From contig JAZGUH010000623.1 in the NCBI GenBank assembly GCA_037893225.1, positions 248,001 through 312,000 of the forward strand: DNA of 64,000 nt. The letters run 5' to 3'. Made by a program: the position numbers and the translations under genes. This document shows positions 12,480 through 25,159 of this stretch, in pieces (position 1 is the stretch's first letter; each line of letters begins with the position of its first letter). This DNA is from Hippasteria phrygiana. Its lineage: Eukaryota > Echinodermata > Asteroidea > Valvatida > Goniasteridae. Under the pieces are notes generated by a model. That model ran no database searches, was not told where the DNA came from, and saw only the letters and a list, made by a program, of their open reading frames with translations.

Positions 12480-13151
12480 TTTTGTAGCAATATTATGGAG
12501 TAATTTCAACATTTTGGTTTTTATGGTAATAACAATTCCGGAATGCATATCATCGATGTTTCATATAAATAGTAACTATCATGCTCATTTAACTCGACAG
12601 GCCAATGAATTTCATTTACCATTTGTAAGAACCACTCTCGCAAAAAAAAGTGTTAAATTTGAAGGGCCTAAATTCTGGAACTCCCTTGACAATTCTTTAA
12701 AACAATCGTTATCTAATTTTACTTTCAAAATTAACTTTAAACAATCTCTCTTGAATCAGTATTCTGACTCATGATTTAGAAATATAATCCCGCATATGTT
12801 TGTTCGTTAATGTTTTCGTACTTTTCTTTTTGTTCTAAGCTTGTTTAAATACATGTTATGCTTTTGTTTAATTTGGTTATTTCCACTTTTAGTACTCAAG
12901 TTGTTGTTTATGTTCATAGGAGACCCACAAAAAGCAAAGCTTGTCGAGTGCGGGTACCCTGATCAGGGTACCCGCACTCGACAAGCTTTGCTTTTTGTGG
13001 GTCTCCTGCATCTCTAGGCATTTATATTTCTATACATTTATGTTCACTTATTACTTCTGTTGTAACGTTTATAAAACTCAATAATTTCTATGTGTATGTA
13101 TATACTGTAATTGTTTTATTGCCTTGAGATGAAAATAAAGTTAAGTTAAGT
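12480..13151 (+). pseudogene. 5'-truncated non-LTR retrotransposon 3' end (Jockey/CR1-like)
   Basis: The frame ending at 12774 encodes a segment typical of the tail after reverse transcriptase: IPECISSMFHINSNYH, RQANEFHLPFVRTT, then FEGPKFWNSLDNSLKQSL and FKQSLLNQY. The 3' untranslated part follows and ends in GAAATAAAG-like sequence with a short TTAAG repeat tail (about 13137-13151), typical of this LINE group. The upstream part of the frame has no retrotransposon similarity. The insertion is 5'-truncated and carries the palindrome at 12918-13007 in its 3' region. Confidence 0.72.
12918..13007. repeat. 90-bp perfect palindrome without spacer
   Basis: Arms of 45 bases meet at GATC (12961-12964) with no mismatch; the arm contains CTTGTCGAGTGCGGGTACCC. 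The right half matches the LINE 3' untranslated region seen again at about 28384-28435, so the left half is an inverted duplicate of it. It would extrude as a cruciform, or be one long RNA hairpin. Confidence 0.95.
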
Positions 13152-13415
13152 TCATATTCATGAGCTTAAGTGTGATGTCACCACCCAGGATAGAATAGCA
13201 GCCTCAATACATGTAGCTTTGTGTACAAATACATGTACGACTCTTTTCTACGTTTTTTTGATGTACTCGGTTCCATTAAATTTCTGACTTGATTTTCATC
13301 TTAAACGAGGACATGCTCATTTTTTAAAGTAGCCAACATAAGTTCTTTAAAACTTTGTTGGTGGGAAGGATTGCTTTCTGTACAGATCTTATATGCTCTT
13401 TTAGTCTTTAGTCTT

Positions 13416-13614
13416 TTAACCCTTTGAAGCCGGATATAGCGACAATAGCCGGAGGAAAAAAATGCCACCTTTTGCAGTTTTAATCCATTGTTAGATTATT
13501 GCATATGTTACGCTTGGCTGCACAAGCACATTGTGTCCGTTCCGATTGGCTGCAAAAGCCGGCCCGACACCTCACTGTAATTTAAATAACCGTACCCAAG
13601 TCTCAATGGGTTGA
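13416..13614. mobile_element. TTAA-type MITE, family B copy
   Basis: Left TTAACCCTTTGAAGCCGG, right CCCAAGTCTCAATGGGTTGA. The interior carries TTAATCCATTGTTAGATTAT and the family word ACGCTTGGCTGCACAAGC, close to the copy at 36207-36427. Confidence 0.6.
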
Positions 13615-14002
13615 CAAGAAGTGCCTCATATTATTCTTACCGGAAAGATTTTACTTTAATACCCGCACCCCCCCCCCCCCACCAAAATCGGTCAAGAACA
13701 GCAAAATCTTGGAAAATAACCAACCCTCCTTGATCATGTGATAACAACTGTCTAAACATGTGGCACAACCTGTTATATCAAGATTTATTTCAGCAAAATC
13801 TGTAAAAAATTAGGAAGAAATCAACATGTATGTGAACACTTTATACATGGTGCCAACTGCCAAGAACTTCCATAGTTCCAACCATGTTCCAACACAGATC
13901 TAGAAAACACAAACTTTCTTCCCCTAAAGGCCTTAGGCTAGTATATTGCACCATGGAGGAAGGATCCTTCCTCCATGATTGCACTAAAATGTCCCAACAA
14001 AA

Positions 14003-14796
14003 TTGGGTGTTGGTAAAAGTCGGAGGTGGTCGGAGCTAGCCGGAGCTAGCCGGAGGTAGCTTTATACACGATTTATACGACGTTTTCAAGTCTTAGAAAT
14101 GGTTACCTGTTAATAATATTATACTTCCGTACTTTCTACCCCCAAAAAAATAAAAATGACTATTTATCTGCCAAGTTGTCATTCCTCGACCTCCGGGTTT
14201 CACCGATTTAATGGTTATATCGTACGTACAATATACGTACGTACGGCACTGCTTCACGCGCGCACGGCCGATGTTCGTATAGTAGTGCGCCCTCGCATGA
14301 CTAGTTTTGGCTATTCTATTTACTACGGAGGGGCTTATATGACATCACAAAGCTAATGAAACCAGTTTGTGTACACACCTCTGGTTTTATGCCGCTCATA
14401 AAATGCTACCGTGGAACGACCGTTATTATAGGAAACAATTATTGTGAAACGTATTTTACTTGGAACAATGGCAATCACAATTTTGAAGAAGAAAAAGTTA
14501 CCGGTACACTGGTGCATCATAAAATTGTGAGAAAAAGTACAACTGACGCTCCATTTGGTGAGACGGAGGTTGATATAAAATATTTGGTAGAGCTCTGAAA
14601 AAGATATAAACCTGGAAAATAATATTTTGTACATGTGAGAACATTGCGTTCTGGTCAAAATGATTGTTCACAGTTCTGTGTTAGGAGGAAACCACGCGCG
14701 AATATTGCCCGCAGAAAAGTACAAACAGTATCTGACGCTCCGTTTTGCATATATTTCGCGTCCAAATAGTGAGCCGGAGGTTGATATAAAATATTT
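14003..14796. repeat. Outer left arm of the foldback element
   Basis: Inverted match to about 26670-27459. It starts with a GGAGCTAGCC/GGAGGTAGC reiteration (14030-14060) and includes the first tandem unit from about 14560. Short open frames (14156-14356, 14356-14598) appear in both arms but resemble no protein I know. One predicted H/Y difference was seen between the arms in the second frame. Confidence 0.85.
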
Positions 14797-15903
14797 CATA
14801 TGAATTTGTTGTGTTCACTTAAGCTCAAACCTCTGTGCGGGGCCCATTTCCGGGCGAAAATCCGCGTAAAATGACCCTTTTTTTCGACGTTTCAAGTCAT
14901 AGTTTGATAACCATGCGGTCTTTTTCACCGGGTTAAACGGTTCTATACGATTTAACTCTTTGTCGTTCTCGTGATATATATACATATATTTTATCTTGAA
15001 AAAAATCCACGTACTTTCGGCTTTGAAAATGTGAACTTTTCATCATTTTTCTGTGTAAACGCACCGATTGAGCGCCCTCGCGTCGACTCTTTTGACTGTA
15101 ACTCCTTACTGGAGTATCGAATCGTACGGGGTTAAACGGAATCGAATAGCTTAGATCCTCCTCTTTCCTTACATGTAAAACCTGTTATGATTGGTTGAAA
15201 AAAACCTACGTACTTTTCACAAAGAAAAAAGTGGCCAACGACAACTTTCGATCGATAAAGCATTGTTCGAGACTTACATCGATCTACCATTGCTTACCAC
15301 GCGTTACATGATCTTGGACTCTGCTGATCACCCGTTTTACAAGACAGATTTTCTTCGATTTTAATGTAACTAAGACATTTAAAAACTATCCATTTGTGAA
15401 TCAGTTATCTGGGATTAAAACTGTGTTCTTTTGAGGAGTTAATTTCATTTTGAAATAATGTAAATTTCGAACTGAATACTGTTCATTCAAGGCAGCTACA
15501 GAAATGATGTGATGCAAAGAACATACACTTGTTTATTGGGCCGTACCATTTTGTATGTGGGGAGTATATATGCATGTACACCCACATACGTATGTCTTTT
15601 CCAAAATAATTGAGATTATGTGTTGTTTAGAAAATTTAACAATTACTAAACTTAACTATATCTTTGTTTTCTACTTGCAGCTATAACCAGTGTCTGTGTT
15701 TATGCATGCCCTCGTGCAAACATGTTTTGTTTTACCCATTTTGTGAATGGAGTGTGCCGGGCCACATTTCAGGGCCGAACGCACAGCTACACAGGGCCAG
15801 CGTTAATCCAATTTAATAACCCTAGATCTCAGTGGTATACTCTACGCGCGAGATTTAAACTGTGAAATTAAGTGAACAAAAGTGGGGTTAACAAATTCAT
15901 ATG
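14797..15903. mobile_element. 1107-bp insertion inside one tandem unit of the left arm
   Basis: It interrupts a unit between AAATATTT and GTTACAACTC, which are continuous in the other units. Its ends are an inverted pair, CATATGAATTTGTT and AACAAATTCATATG, with a further inverted block (GTTCACTTAA / TTAAGTGAAC). No target duplication is visible. It is absent from the right arm, so it arrived after arm duplication or was lost there. No coding sequence recognised. Confidence 0.75.
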
Positions 15904-18415
15904 GTTACAACTCTAAAAACCATATAAATCTGGGAAATGATACTTTGTACATATGGGAACATTGCGTTCTGGTCACAATTATTGTTCAAAGTTCTGTGTT
16001 AGGAGTAAATCAGGCGCTAATATTGCCCGCAGAAAAGTACAAAAAGTACATCTGACGCACCCACCCCGTTTTGCATTATTTTCGCGTCCAAATAGTGAGC
16101 CGGAGGTTGATATAAAATATTTGTTAAAGCTCTAAAAACCATATAAACCTAGGAAATCATACTTTGTACATGTGGGAATATTGCGTTCTGGTCACAATTA
16201 TTGTTCAAAGTTCTGTGTTAAGAGGACGTCAGGCGCAAATAGTGCCCGCAGAAAAGTACAAAAAGTACATCTGACGCTCCGTTTTGCATATATTTCGCGT
16301 CCAAATATTGAGCCGGAGGTTGATATAAAATATTTGTTACAACTCTAAAAACCATACAAATCTGGGAAATGATACTTTGTACATATGGGAACATTGCGTT
16401 CTGGTCACAATTATTGTTCAAAGTTCTGTGTTAGGAGTAAATCAGGCGCTAATATTGCCCGCAGAAAAGTACAAAAAGTACATCTGACGCACCCACCCCG
16501 TTTTGCATTATTTTCGCGTCCAAATAGTGAGCCGGAGGTTGATATAAAATATTTGTTACAGCTCTAAAAACCATATAAACCTAGGAAATCATACTTTGTA
16601 CATGTGGGAATATTGCGTTCTGGTCACAATAATTGTTCAAAGTTCTGTGTTAAGAGGACGTCAGGCGCAAATAGTGCCCGCAGAAAAGTACAAAAAGTAC
16701 ATCTGACGCTCCGTTTTCCAATATTTTCGCGTCAAAATAGTGAGCCGGAGGTTGATATAAAATATTTGTTACAACTCTAAAAACCATATAAACCTGGGAA
16801 ATGATACTTTGTACATATGTGAACATTGCGTTCTGGTCAAAATTATTGTTCACAGTTCTGTGTTAGGAGGAAATCAGGCGCTAATATTGCCCGCCGAAAA
16901 GTACGGTACAAAAAGTACATCAGTTTTTTGACGCTCCGTTTTGCATTATTTTCGCGTCCAAATAGTGAGCCGGAGGTTGATATAAAATATTTGTTACAAC
17001 TCTAAAAACCATATAAACCTGGGAAATGATACTTTGTACATGTGGGAATATTGCGTTCTGGTCAAGATTATTGTTCACAGTTCTGTGTTCAGAGGAAATC
17101 ACGCGCTAATAATTGCCCGCAGAAAAGTATAAAACGTACATCTGACGCTCCGTTTTGCATTATTTTCGCGTCCAAATAGTGAGCCGGAGGTTGATGTAAA
17201 ATATTTGTTACAGCTCTGAAAACCATATAAACCTGGAAAATGATACTTTGTACATGTGGGAACATTGCGTTCTGGTCAAAATGATTGTTCACACTTCTGT
17301 GTTAAGAGGCACGTGCTATATATTGCCGGCCGAAAAGTACAACTGGCGCTCCGTTTTTCAATATTTTCGCGTCCAAATAGTGAGCCGGAGGTTCATATAT
17401 AATATTTGTTACAGCTCTGAAAACCATATAAACCTGGGAAATGATACTTTGTACATGTGGGAACATTGCGTTCTGGTCAAAATGATTGTTCAAAGTTCTG
17501 TGTTAAGAGGATGACGTCAGGCGCCATATTGCCCGCAGAAAAGTACAAAAAGTACAACTGGCGCTCCGTTTTGCATTATTTTCGCGTCCAAATAGTGAGC
17601 CGGAGGTTGATATAAAATATTTGTTACAACTCTAATAACCATATAAACCTGGGAAATGATACTTTGTACATGTGGGAACATTGCGTTCTGGTCAAAATGA
17701 TTGTTCACACTTCTGTGTTAAGAGGCACGTGCTATATATTGCCGGCCGAAAAGTACAACTGGCACTCCGTTTTTCAATATTTTCGCGTCCAAATAGGAGC
17801 CGGAGGTTGATATAAAATATTTGTTACAGCTCTGAAAACCATATAAACCTGGGAAATGATACTTTGTACATGTGGGAATATTGCGTTCTGGTCAAAATGA
17901 TTGTTCACAGTTCTGTGTTAAGAGGATGACGTCAGGCGCCATATTGCCCGCAGAAAAGTACAAAATGTACATCTGACGCTCCGTTTTGCATTATTTTCGC
18001 GTCCAAATAGTGAGCCGGAGGTTGATATATAATATTTGTTACAACTCTAAAAATCATATAAACCTGGGAAATGATACTTTGTACATGTGGGAACATTGCG
18101 TTCTGGTCAAAATGATTGTTCAAAGTTCTGTGTTAAGAGGATGACGTCAGGCGCCATATTGCCCGCAGAAAAGTACAAAAAGTACATCTGACGCTCCGTT
18201 TTGCATTATTTTCGCGTCCAAATAGTGAGCCGGAGGTTGATATAAAATATTTGTTACAGCTCTGAAAACCATATGAACCTGGGAAATGATACTTTGTACA
18301 TGTGGGAATATTGCGTTCTGGTCAAAAGGAAATTATGCGCTTATATTGCCCGCAGAAAAGTACAACTGACGCTTCGTTTTGCATAATGTTCGCGTCCAAA
18401 TACTGAGCCGGAGGT
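15904..18415. repeat. Left-arm tandem array, ~12 units of ~200-225 bp
   Basis: The anchor GAGCCGGAGGTTGATATAAA recurs at about 16097, 16310, 16529, 16742, 16967, 17181, 17382, 17597, 17796 (lacks one T), 18012, 18227 and 18404. Unit parts include ACATTGCGTTCTGGTCA, GACGTCAGGCGCCATATTGC and ACGCTCCGTTTTGCATTATT. Most units carry a 60-67-codon open frame on the minus strand. Confidence 0.93.
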
Positions 18416-18449
18416 TTAAGCTCCCCAAATCGGCTCTTGAATATATCGG

Positions 18450-18621
18450 CAGTGGCGTAACTACGGGGGGGGGGGGGGGGGGCACATTCCCCCCACCATT
18501 TGAAATTTCGAATTGCACACAAACAATACATCTGTTGCCATTCGGTGCCCCCCTTAAAATATTGGTGCACCCCCAGGTGCCCCCCCCCCCCCCTAGAAAT
18601 GCAACCCTAATTGCGCCGCTG
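18450..18621. mobile_element. hAT-type MITE, CAGTGGCG ends, target duplication TATATCGG
   Basis: 172 bp: left CAGTGGCGTAACTACGGGG, right TTGCGCCGCTG. Perfect 8-bp duplications TATATCGG at 18442-18449 and 18622-18629. The interior is mostly poly-G/poly-C. It is inserted at the inner edge of the left array. Confidence 0.88.
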
Positions 18622-20557
18622 TATATCGGCCCGTTTCACACAGATCTGGTTCGCTCCATCTAATATAGTCCAGTAAGAATTGACATGAAAAATGCCCAAC
18701 CCTGGCATTTTTCTTCACGGAATTTCTACTCATAAACCGTTATAATGGTTGCCCCGAACACACACAGAAATTTCAACCAATTTGGTACTTGGGGAAATGT
18801 GATTTTAAGCTCTTAAAAATGCCGATTTCTACATACGAATGTGATATTAACCAATTCCTGATACCCAAATTGTAACAATGATTAGCCAATAGAGCGTGTA
18901 AGTCTCGCGCATAAAGGTCACGATTGAACTTATGGGCACCTCCGAGCCGCCGGCTATAGGACTTTAACGTGTGGTTGATTTTGTTTTCTATAATTATTAT
19001 ACTTTGTTTTAACAAAGACCTGAACCATGAAACGGCCATAAATATGGATGATGAATTCAAAATTAATTTTACAATATATAAAAACATGCACGACTGGCTA
19101 AATTATTGAAGAAAAGTAGAAACAAATGTTTGACCTGAGCGTCAGGTTGCAACGTGATTGGCTCGTTGTCGGAAAGAGAGAGCCCGGCCCGGCCCCCAAA
19201 ACCCCTGTACTGTCCACGCTGCGGACGTAAGTGAACGTACAAACATAATGCAACGACCGCCTATAATATACTTTGGCGCGTGAACCACCAGAACAATGGG
19301 GAATGACGTACGTTTGATGTACAATACTTTTTCGTTCTCCTTTTCCCTAATTTGATATATCGTTCACATTTTGTAAATTGAAATGAAAAATATTATTTTT
19401 TTAAAAGTTTGTATCTACCTTTCAGTAAAAAGAACAGCTTCAAAACAAATTATTTCAAGAAAACTACTCGCTTTACACGTTGAAGCTCCTATTCGAGGTG
19501 CCCTGAAGTTCGGTTTTTCGTATAAACTCTCGTACGTTCTCGGGGTCAACTTACACGCTTTATACAGGCTCATCATAAAGCATTTCACGTAAAACCGTTG
19601 TAGCCAAGTTGTTACTTTTATTTAATCGATCACAGACTCAGTTAGCCTATAGCCATATTTTAACCGAACTGATGTTATTAACCGGATTGATATTATTTTG
19701 CAGCCAGATAAAATAACTTGCCGACAAAATTTGTCCTTAGTTGATGTCTAATTTTAGGGTTTTTGTGCGATTTTTTTGGAAAAGTTCACATTTCTGTGAA
19801 AAGGAATTACCCTCAATACGGCTAATTCCATAAAGTTTCACCCCGATTCTTTGCTGCAATTAATACGTGTTAACAATAACAAATGTATTTCTTTCTCCCA
19901 AAGTTATAATGATAATGGGGTAGGATGGGGAGCACAAGTGGTGGAGGCCTCAATGGCGGAGGGGGCGTGTTACAATGCCCTCGTACCCATTACACCACTC
20001 TAAAACGGTATTAGGATGAGTAATTAAAATATTTGTTTCAATAGGGCCATCTCTTCCAGAAAATCTCGAAGTATTTTAAGGGCAGAAGCCGTTTGGTACT
20101 TATGATGATGACAATGATTTTGCGATGACAACGAAGACGTCCTTAAAATACTCTTTTCTCATGCTAATTTTGATCAAAATCTTCATTAAGTTTTCTCATT
20201 TGCCATTTTGTATTAATTTAGGTTAAACATTTGCAATGACCCTTTCCCAATCTTTAAAAGGGTATGATTTAGCTTAGGTGTCAGAAATACATGCCTTTCA
20301 ATATAAATTGTGCATCCCTTTGGTTTTCAATTAATTAACATATTTCCCCAAGGTTGATTTTGGTTGAATTTTTATGGAAGGTAGCTATAGAGTCCCAATA
20401 AATACTTTGCCACTAAAATGTTCCTGTAACCAAAATGTCAGGGTCCTCGTCAATTCTTACTGGACTAATAGGCGGGAGTCTGGTGTTTCAACCAACGATA
20501 AGTCACTGATCGAGATCCCGATCTGTGTGAAACAAACAGGACCTACACCTGTATACG

Positions 20558-20708
20558 CCGGTTCACACTTTACGCGAATGCGAATTGAATTGGAACAAGA
20601 AACATTTTTAGCGAAATTCGCCGGCCTTGAAATGTGTTCAATTACCGCAGCGAGAGTTCTTGTCATGACGTCTAAAATCTATTTGCATTCGCGCTGAGTA
20701 TGAACCGG
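20558..20708. mobile_element. Foldback MITE, CCGGTTCA ends, copy 2
   Basis: Left CCGGTTCACACTTTACGCG, right CGCGCTGAGTATGAACCGG; same family as 7786-7932. It lies in the core of the large element. Confidence 0.65.
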
Positions 20709-21814
20709 TTATATCATCTCTGTCGAAATATACTTCTATGCCATCAAATTAACCCTTTCACAAAAATCTCCAGAAAACAAATTATCATAATTACTCTGGA
20801 TGTCTCAAATGAAGTATGCTTATTTCTTGAAACTCGTTTAATTTCAGAAACATTCCAGGAACAACAATAGGTCAGTTCTGCAAAAAAGCTGTTTTAAAAA
20901 GGCACTTTTCCGGTGCAAGCTAATTTTGTTCACAAACCCAAAATAGCAGACAAACTTTACTGTTTAATTGTATAACATAAAAATTGGAATTCACTTTGCA
21001 CTGTAAAGTCTCAACAAGGTAAACTACTTTCACGGTTTGAAAACGAATGCGTTGTTCACAGTATCACGGCTGTTCCTTTAGGATGCATTTCTGGCACACT
21101 CAGTGACTATCATCCAACGACTGTATGCACACTCCACTCTTTGAAATGCCTTGAATATGCAGCCAGTCTAACGCCTACAGAACGCTGTGGCATTGTATAG
21201 GCATAGGGTAGACCATGTCGCCTCTATCAAACTGCTTTAATTAGTGACATTCATCATGTACGAAATTATGTTGCAGCCGCTCTTTGGAGGTTGTCGAGGT
21301 ACATTGGAGGAGGACACATTTGTTGATGTTAAACCCCTGTAATTTTTTTGAGGATTACGTGTATCTTTTTCAGCAACTTTCTTTAGCACTGACGGGCATG
21401 TTCGCATATATGTGGACAGGTGGGCTGTTTTATGTGAGAGATCTTGAGCAAGAGCAACTGCTTCTTCGTTTTCGAGCTATACTGAATTAATACCAGCGTA
21501 TATTCAGACTACACCCAAGCTGCATGCCGAATAACTGCACCGCGCTTTTGGGGACATAGTGGTATAAATTTGTTCGCACGCGGGGATGCTCTTTATTCGG
21601 ATATAGTCTCACTCCATCCCCCGTGCTTCTACTTTGGCACACCTCCAGTCATCCTTTGCATTTGGGTTATTTGCCCATGCCGGTAAAAATGTACACATCG
21701 CCACCCTTTAGTTTAACTGGTGGTTCTATATACCACCTTTGCCATATCGTGACATGTATAAAACGGCCATGGCGAAGATTCAAACTGCATGAAGATCCGC
21801 TAATTGTGGTGTAC

Positions 21815-22170
21815 TATAGACGACACACCGCGTCGCCTCTTCCATACGCGACGCGACGGCACGACGCGACGGCTCCGTTGCATCGTGCCGTCGCGTCGTG
21901 CCGTCGCTTCTTTGTCAATACTTTTGTACACATTCTGGCGTCGCGTCGTAAGTCGCTTCGTGCCGTCGCCCGTCGCGTCGTGCCGTCGCGTCGTTTTTTC
22001 AACTTGCAGGGTTTTTCACCTAAGCGTCGCCCCTTCCGTCTCCCATCGCGTCGCACCGTCGTGCATCTCGTCGTGTGCCGCGTCGTCTTTCATCGTCATG
22101 CATCGCGCCGCACCATCGTGCGTCGCGTCGTGCTTCGCTTCGTGCTTCGCGTCGTGTTTCGCGTCGAATT
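21815..22170. repeat. Degenerate CGTCG/CGACG tract
   Basis: About 350 bases of GTCGCGTCGTGCC-like words; the left third reads CGACG, the rest CGTCG, so it can fold on itself. It keeps several frames open on both strands (Arg/Ser-rich), which are composition artefacts. It directly abuts the element at 22177. Confidence 0.8.
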
Positions 22171-22176
22171 AGCCAT

Positions 22177-22680
22177 GAGCAAGTTCGATCAAGGACCAAT
22201 GGTTAACTAGTGGTTGGTTCGTGACGTACGTAGCGCATGAGCACTGAAGTTGAAGTGCGAACGACTCTAGTCGAACTATTGTCATGTCAACGCGACCATG
22301 ACAAAATGGCGGTGGCTATTTTTTTACGTTTTTGGACAAGTTCATAGATGAAAGCAAGACCGACGATATTTGCTAAGTATATCAACAATGTCACAAGTGG
22401 TAACGTGTGCATTATTTCAACATGTTCAAAGAAAGACAAAGTATAACAAAAAACGATCGTTCACTGCTGCTGAATATTTACGTTTTTTCCGCAATTTTCC
22501 GATAACTGGTCCTCTCTGCACTATGCTATTAAAACGGCTATTGGTAACCAGCGATGCGACCAACCTCGGTAGGCTGGTCGCGAATCGTCGACTAGACTAG
22601 TCCAACCATCGTCGACTAGCGTGCGTTCGATCAGAGTTAGTCGAACTATGGTTAACTATAGTCCTTGATCGAACTTGCTC
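22177..22680. mobile_element. 504-bp element with 3-bp target duplication CAT
   Basis: Ends GAGCAAGTTCGATCAAGGAC on the left and its inverted copy (one mismatch just inside) on the right, flanked by CAT (22174-22176, 22681-22683). Subterminal words GTTAACTA and GTCGAACTA recur. The 3-bp duplication fits PIF/Harbinger, but no transposase is present. It is nested inside the foldback element. Confidence 0.75.
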
Positions 22681-23713
22681 CATGCCATTGTGAAAATGTG
22701 CAGTTGAAATACCGAACTTGATCATGGACTAATCCGCTAATAAATTCAAATTAATGCGCGCATGCTCATAAGCGTGCGGTGAAACAAAAAGCCTGAACGC
22801 TGCATTTGAAATGTGTAAAAAGACGATTTTGCTAGATGTTTTCTTAATTCTGTTTGCGATTTTCCAGCATGCAGGCCCGTCACAAGGAGGGGGGGGGGGG
22901 GGGGGATCAAATTAGCATCACGTGTTACGAGAACGTCAACGCGAGCGCACAAGACATTTTGGCGTGGCCGGTATGTATATGGGCCGGTCAAACAGAAATT
23001 ACGCGTTGACGTTCGCAGGAAACGTGCTGCTAAACCTATTATCATTTTTTGTGAGCCTGAGAATTTTGTTTGTACAGCTACCGGTAATGATTCCTTGCGA
23101 TTTCGCATATGTTTGGCGTTTTTTGTGTGAATAAAGACCTTGAACCAACCTTCAGTTTTGCCAGACACTGAAATTATTAGGTCACTCAAGTGAACTGTAT
23201 TGAATGGCGAAATAAAGCATATAGGAAGACTAAAAAATCACCGGCCGTCGAAAATCGAAGGGGGGGGGGGGGGGGGGGGGGGGGGGTGGACATCATTTGA
23301 CGCATGAGGGTGCTGTTCAAAACATTAAGATACGTATATTTAGGCCTACATTTGGCCATGCTATAGGTTTTTTCCCGAGGATTTCCAGTTTTAAATAAGC
23401 AGTCACAGTGCAATAAAACTTTTGCTATGAGTCTGTTCCTTTATTTGGTACTTTTCTATTAATTAATTTGGTACTTTTTTCTCTCCCGCTGGATTTTCTT
23501 CGGGGGGGGGGGGGGAACTGGGGGGGGGGGGCAAGGCCGACGATTGGAGGGGGGAAAATGCCACCCCCCCCCCATCCCCCCTCCCCCAGCGCCGCCACTG
23601 TATATGGCCTAACTATAAATTTGGTGTTCTTTTCAACATTAAAGGTGATTGAGAGAGAATAAGTAGCGTGTGATAACATGTGGAACGTTGTGTTTATTTC
23701 TTGCGATGTGGCC

Positions 23714-23745
<32 letters not shown>

Positions 23746-24162
23746 ATCAAGCACTGTGGCCCCCTTATGCCTGGAGCTGTGACGGGCCTGCCAGCATGAA
23801 CAACGGTACAGCGCTACAGTGGTGTTTGGCGGGACAAAATACAAGAGTTAAAAGAGAGTGAACTACCTCCTCGCTGGTTTTGTAGAAGTTAAAAAAGAAG
23901 GCAATTGAAATTGATCAGAGAAAGAATAGTGACAGGATAAAGTAAAATACATGTACATGGGAAATCTAGCCTTTTCAGAGGAAACAAATAACAAATAAAA
24001 CAAGGATGCGGCTTAAAAAGGAACTGGTTTTTTTACTTGGCACTAGGCCTATTAAGTTTCATGATGTGTAACATAGAGATGTTACACAATGTCTAGCAGT
24101 GTCCCCCCAATAATTTCGGTCTTGTAATATACATTTAAGGGTCATTGGCTTTAACATACACC

Positions 24163-25125
24163 AGTACTATGCATACCGTAGAGACACCGAGTGCAAATTT
24201 TCCGATAAGACGTCTGCCCTAGTAAGCAGGAAGTCGTGGGTTCGAGTCCCGCCCGAGTAAGCCTGTGATTTTTTTTCACACAGGCTCTCGGAAAGCACCG
24301 AGTATACAGCGCTTCATACATTACGTCGGGACAGAGCAAAAAGAGAAAATCTATGTTTTAATTTACAATACAGCTGTAGAAACTAAAGTTGTGTTTCAAG
24401 TTCGATTTGTAATCTGGATGCCTCCATTTGGTCAGCAGTTACAATCTGGCAATCTTTGCCAGCAGGATGAAGAATCTGTCGTAGTCTCTCGGCCAAGGGT
24501 CTCGTATTATATATTATAGACTCAGTCGGTGCCTAATTTTTTATATAGCCTTATGTAAAGGTTTATATACTTGCTATGTTGAAACAAAGACTTGAAATAG
24601 AAGTTGCCGTGTGCACGGGTTACATAAACGGTGTAAACAAAGTTACAATAAAACTGCAACCCTGCAGTATGGAGGACGTTATAAAACCAAGCGGATTTCT
24701 CGTCAAGGTTGGGGGGGGGGGGGGGGGGGGGAAGCACACAGTCAATTAACAAACAATAGTGTTTGAACAAGGCCATCACCATAATTCATTTATTTCTATT
24801 TCAACCAGATATTGCATGGGGATGCTCAAAATGGGTCAACTTACCGGTATATACTATAGTTCTTGGATTGAATAATCTTGTTAAAGGGGGGGGGGGGGGG
24901 GGGGGGGTTCGCCCATTATTAGTTTTGTCCGCCAAAACTATATAGAGGGTGGGAACATAATCTCCCGTTCCCAAGATTGCAGGCCACTCATTCAACACTA
25001 ACGAAAAATGTTGGAGATTGCACTATTCGGACGAATGCACTATTAATTCAACCTTTAATAAGAGTTTAATACATGTTACCGGAAAATTTGCACTCGGTGT
25101 CTTTACGGTATACAAAGTACTGGTG
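24163..25125. mobile_element. Inverted-repeat unit flanking a tRNA-like/SINE segment
   Basis: Arms of ~45 bp: left ACACCAGTACTATGC...GACACCGAGTGCAAATTTTCCG, right the inverse ending GTACTGGTGC. Within, 24200-24345 has a tRNA-like B box GGGTTCGAGTCCC followed by GCCTGTG...CACAGGCTCTCGG hairpin words, shared with 46575-46690 and 60008-60125. Poly-G tracts lie at 24711 and 24888. Confidence 0.55.
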
Positions 25126-25159
25126 CATGTGAAAGCCAATGGTTTTCCGAGCTCAAACA

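Larger units (their letters stand above)
18416..25159. other. Core of the foldback element, no gene seen
   Basis: Contains hAT MITE 18450-18621, foldback MITE 20558-20708, CGTCG-rich tract 21815-22170, 3-bp-duplication element 22177-22680, poly-G tracts (about 22889, 23262, 23502, 23716, 24711, 24888) and inverted-repeat unit 24163-25125. The longest frames (for example 22746-23189 minus) resemble no known protein. Confidence 0.6.

Noticed and set aside
12319..12480. N-terminal part of the 151-codon frame as host or retrotransposon protein
   Set aside because: Similarity to LINE tails begins only near IPECIS (about 12530); earlier residues look random.
14156..14598. Two frames present identically in both arms, as a possible transposon protein
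   Set aside because: Only 66 and 80 codons, no known motif; identity between arms follows from the inverted duplication itself.
15904..18415. Regularly spaced repeats as a CRISPR array
   Set aside because: Units of ~215 bp are contiguous without unique spacers, in a eukaryotic genome, and inside an inverted-arm transposon.
21623..22210. 195-codon Arg/Ser-rich frame
   Set aside because: Made by the CGTCG-type repeat; overlapping frames on both strands are open and none resembles a protein family.
22746..23189. 147-codon minus-strand frame in the core of the foldback element as a transposase
   Set aside because: No DDE-like spacing or recognisable domain, and it crosses a poly-C tract.
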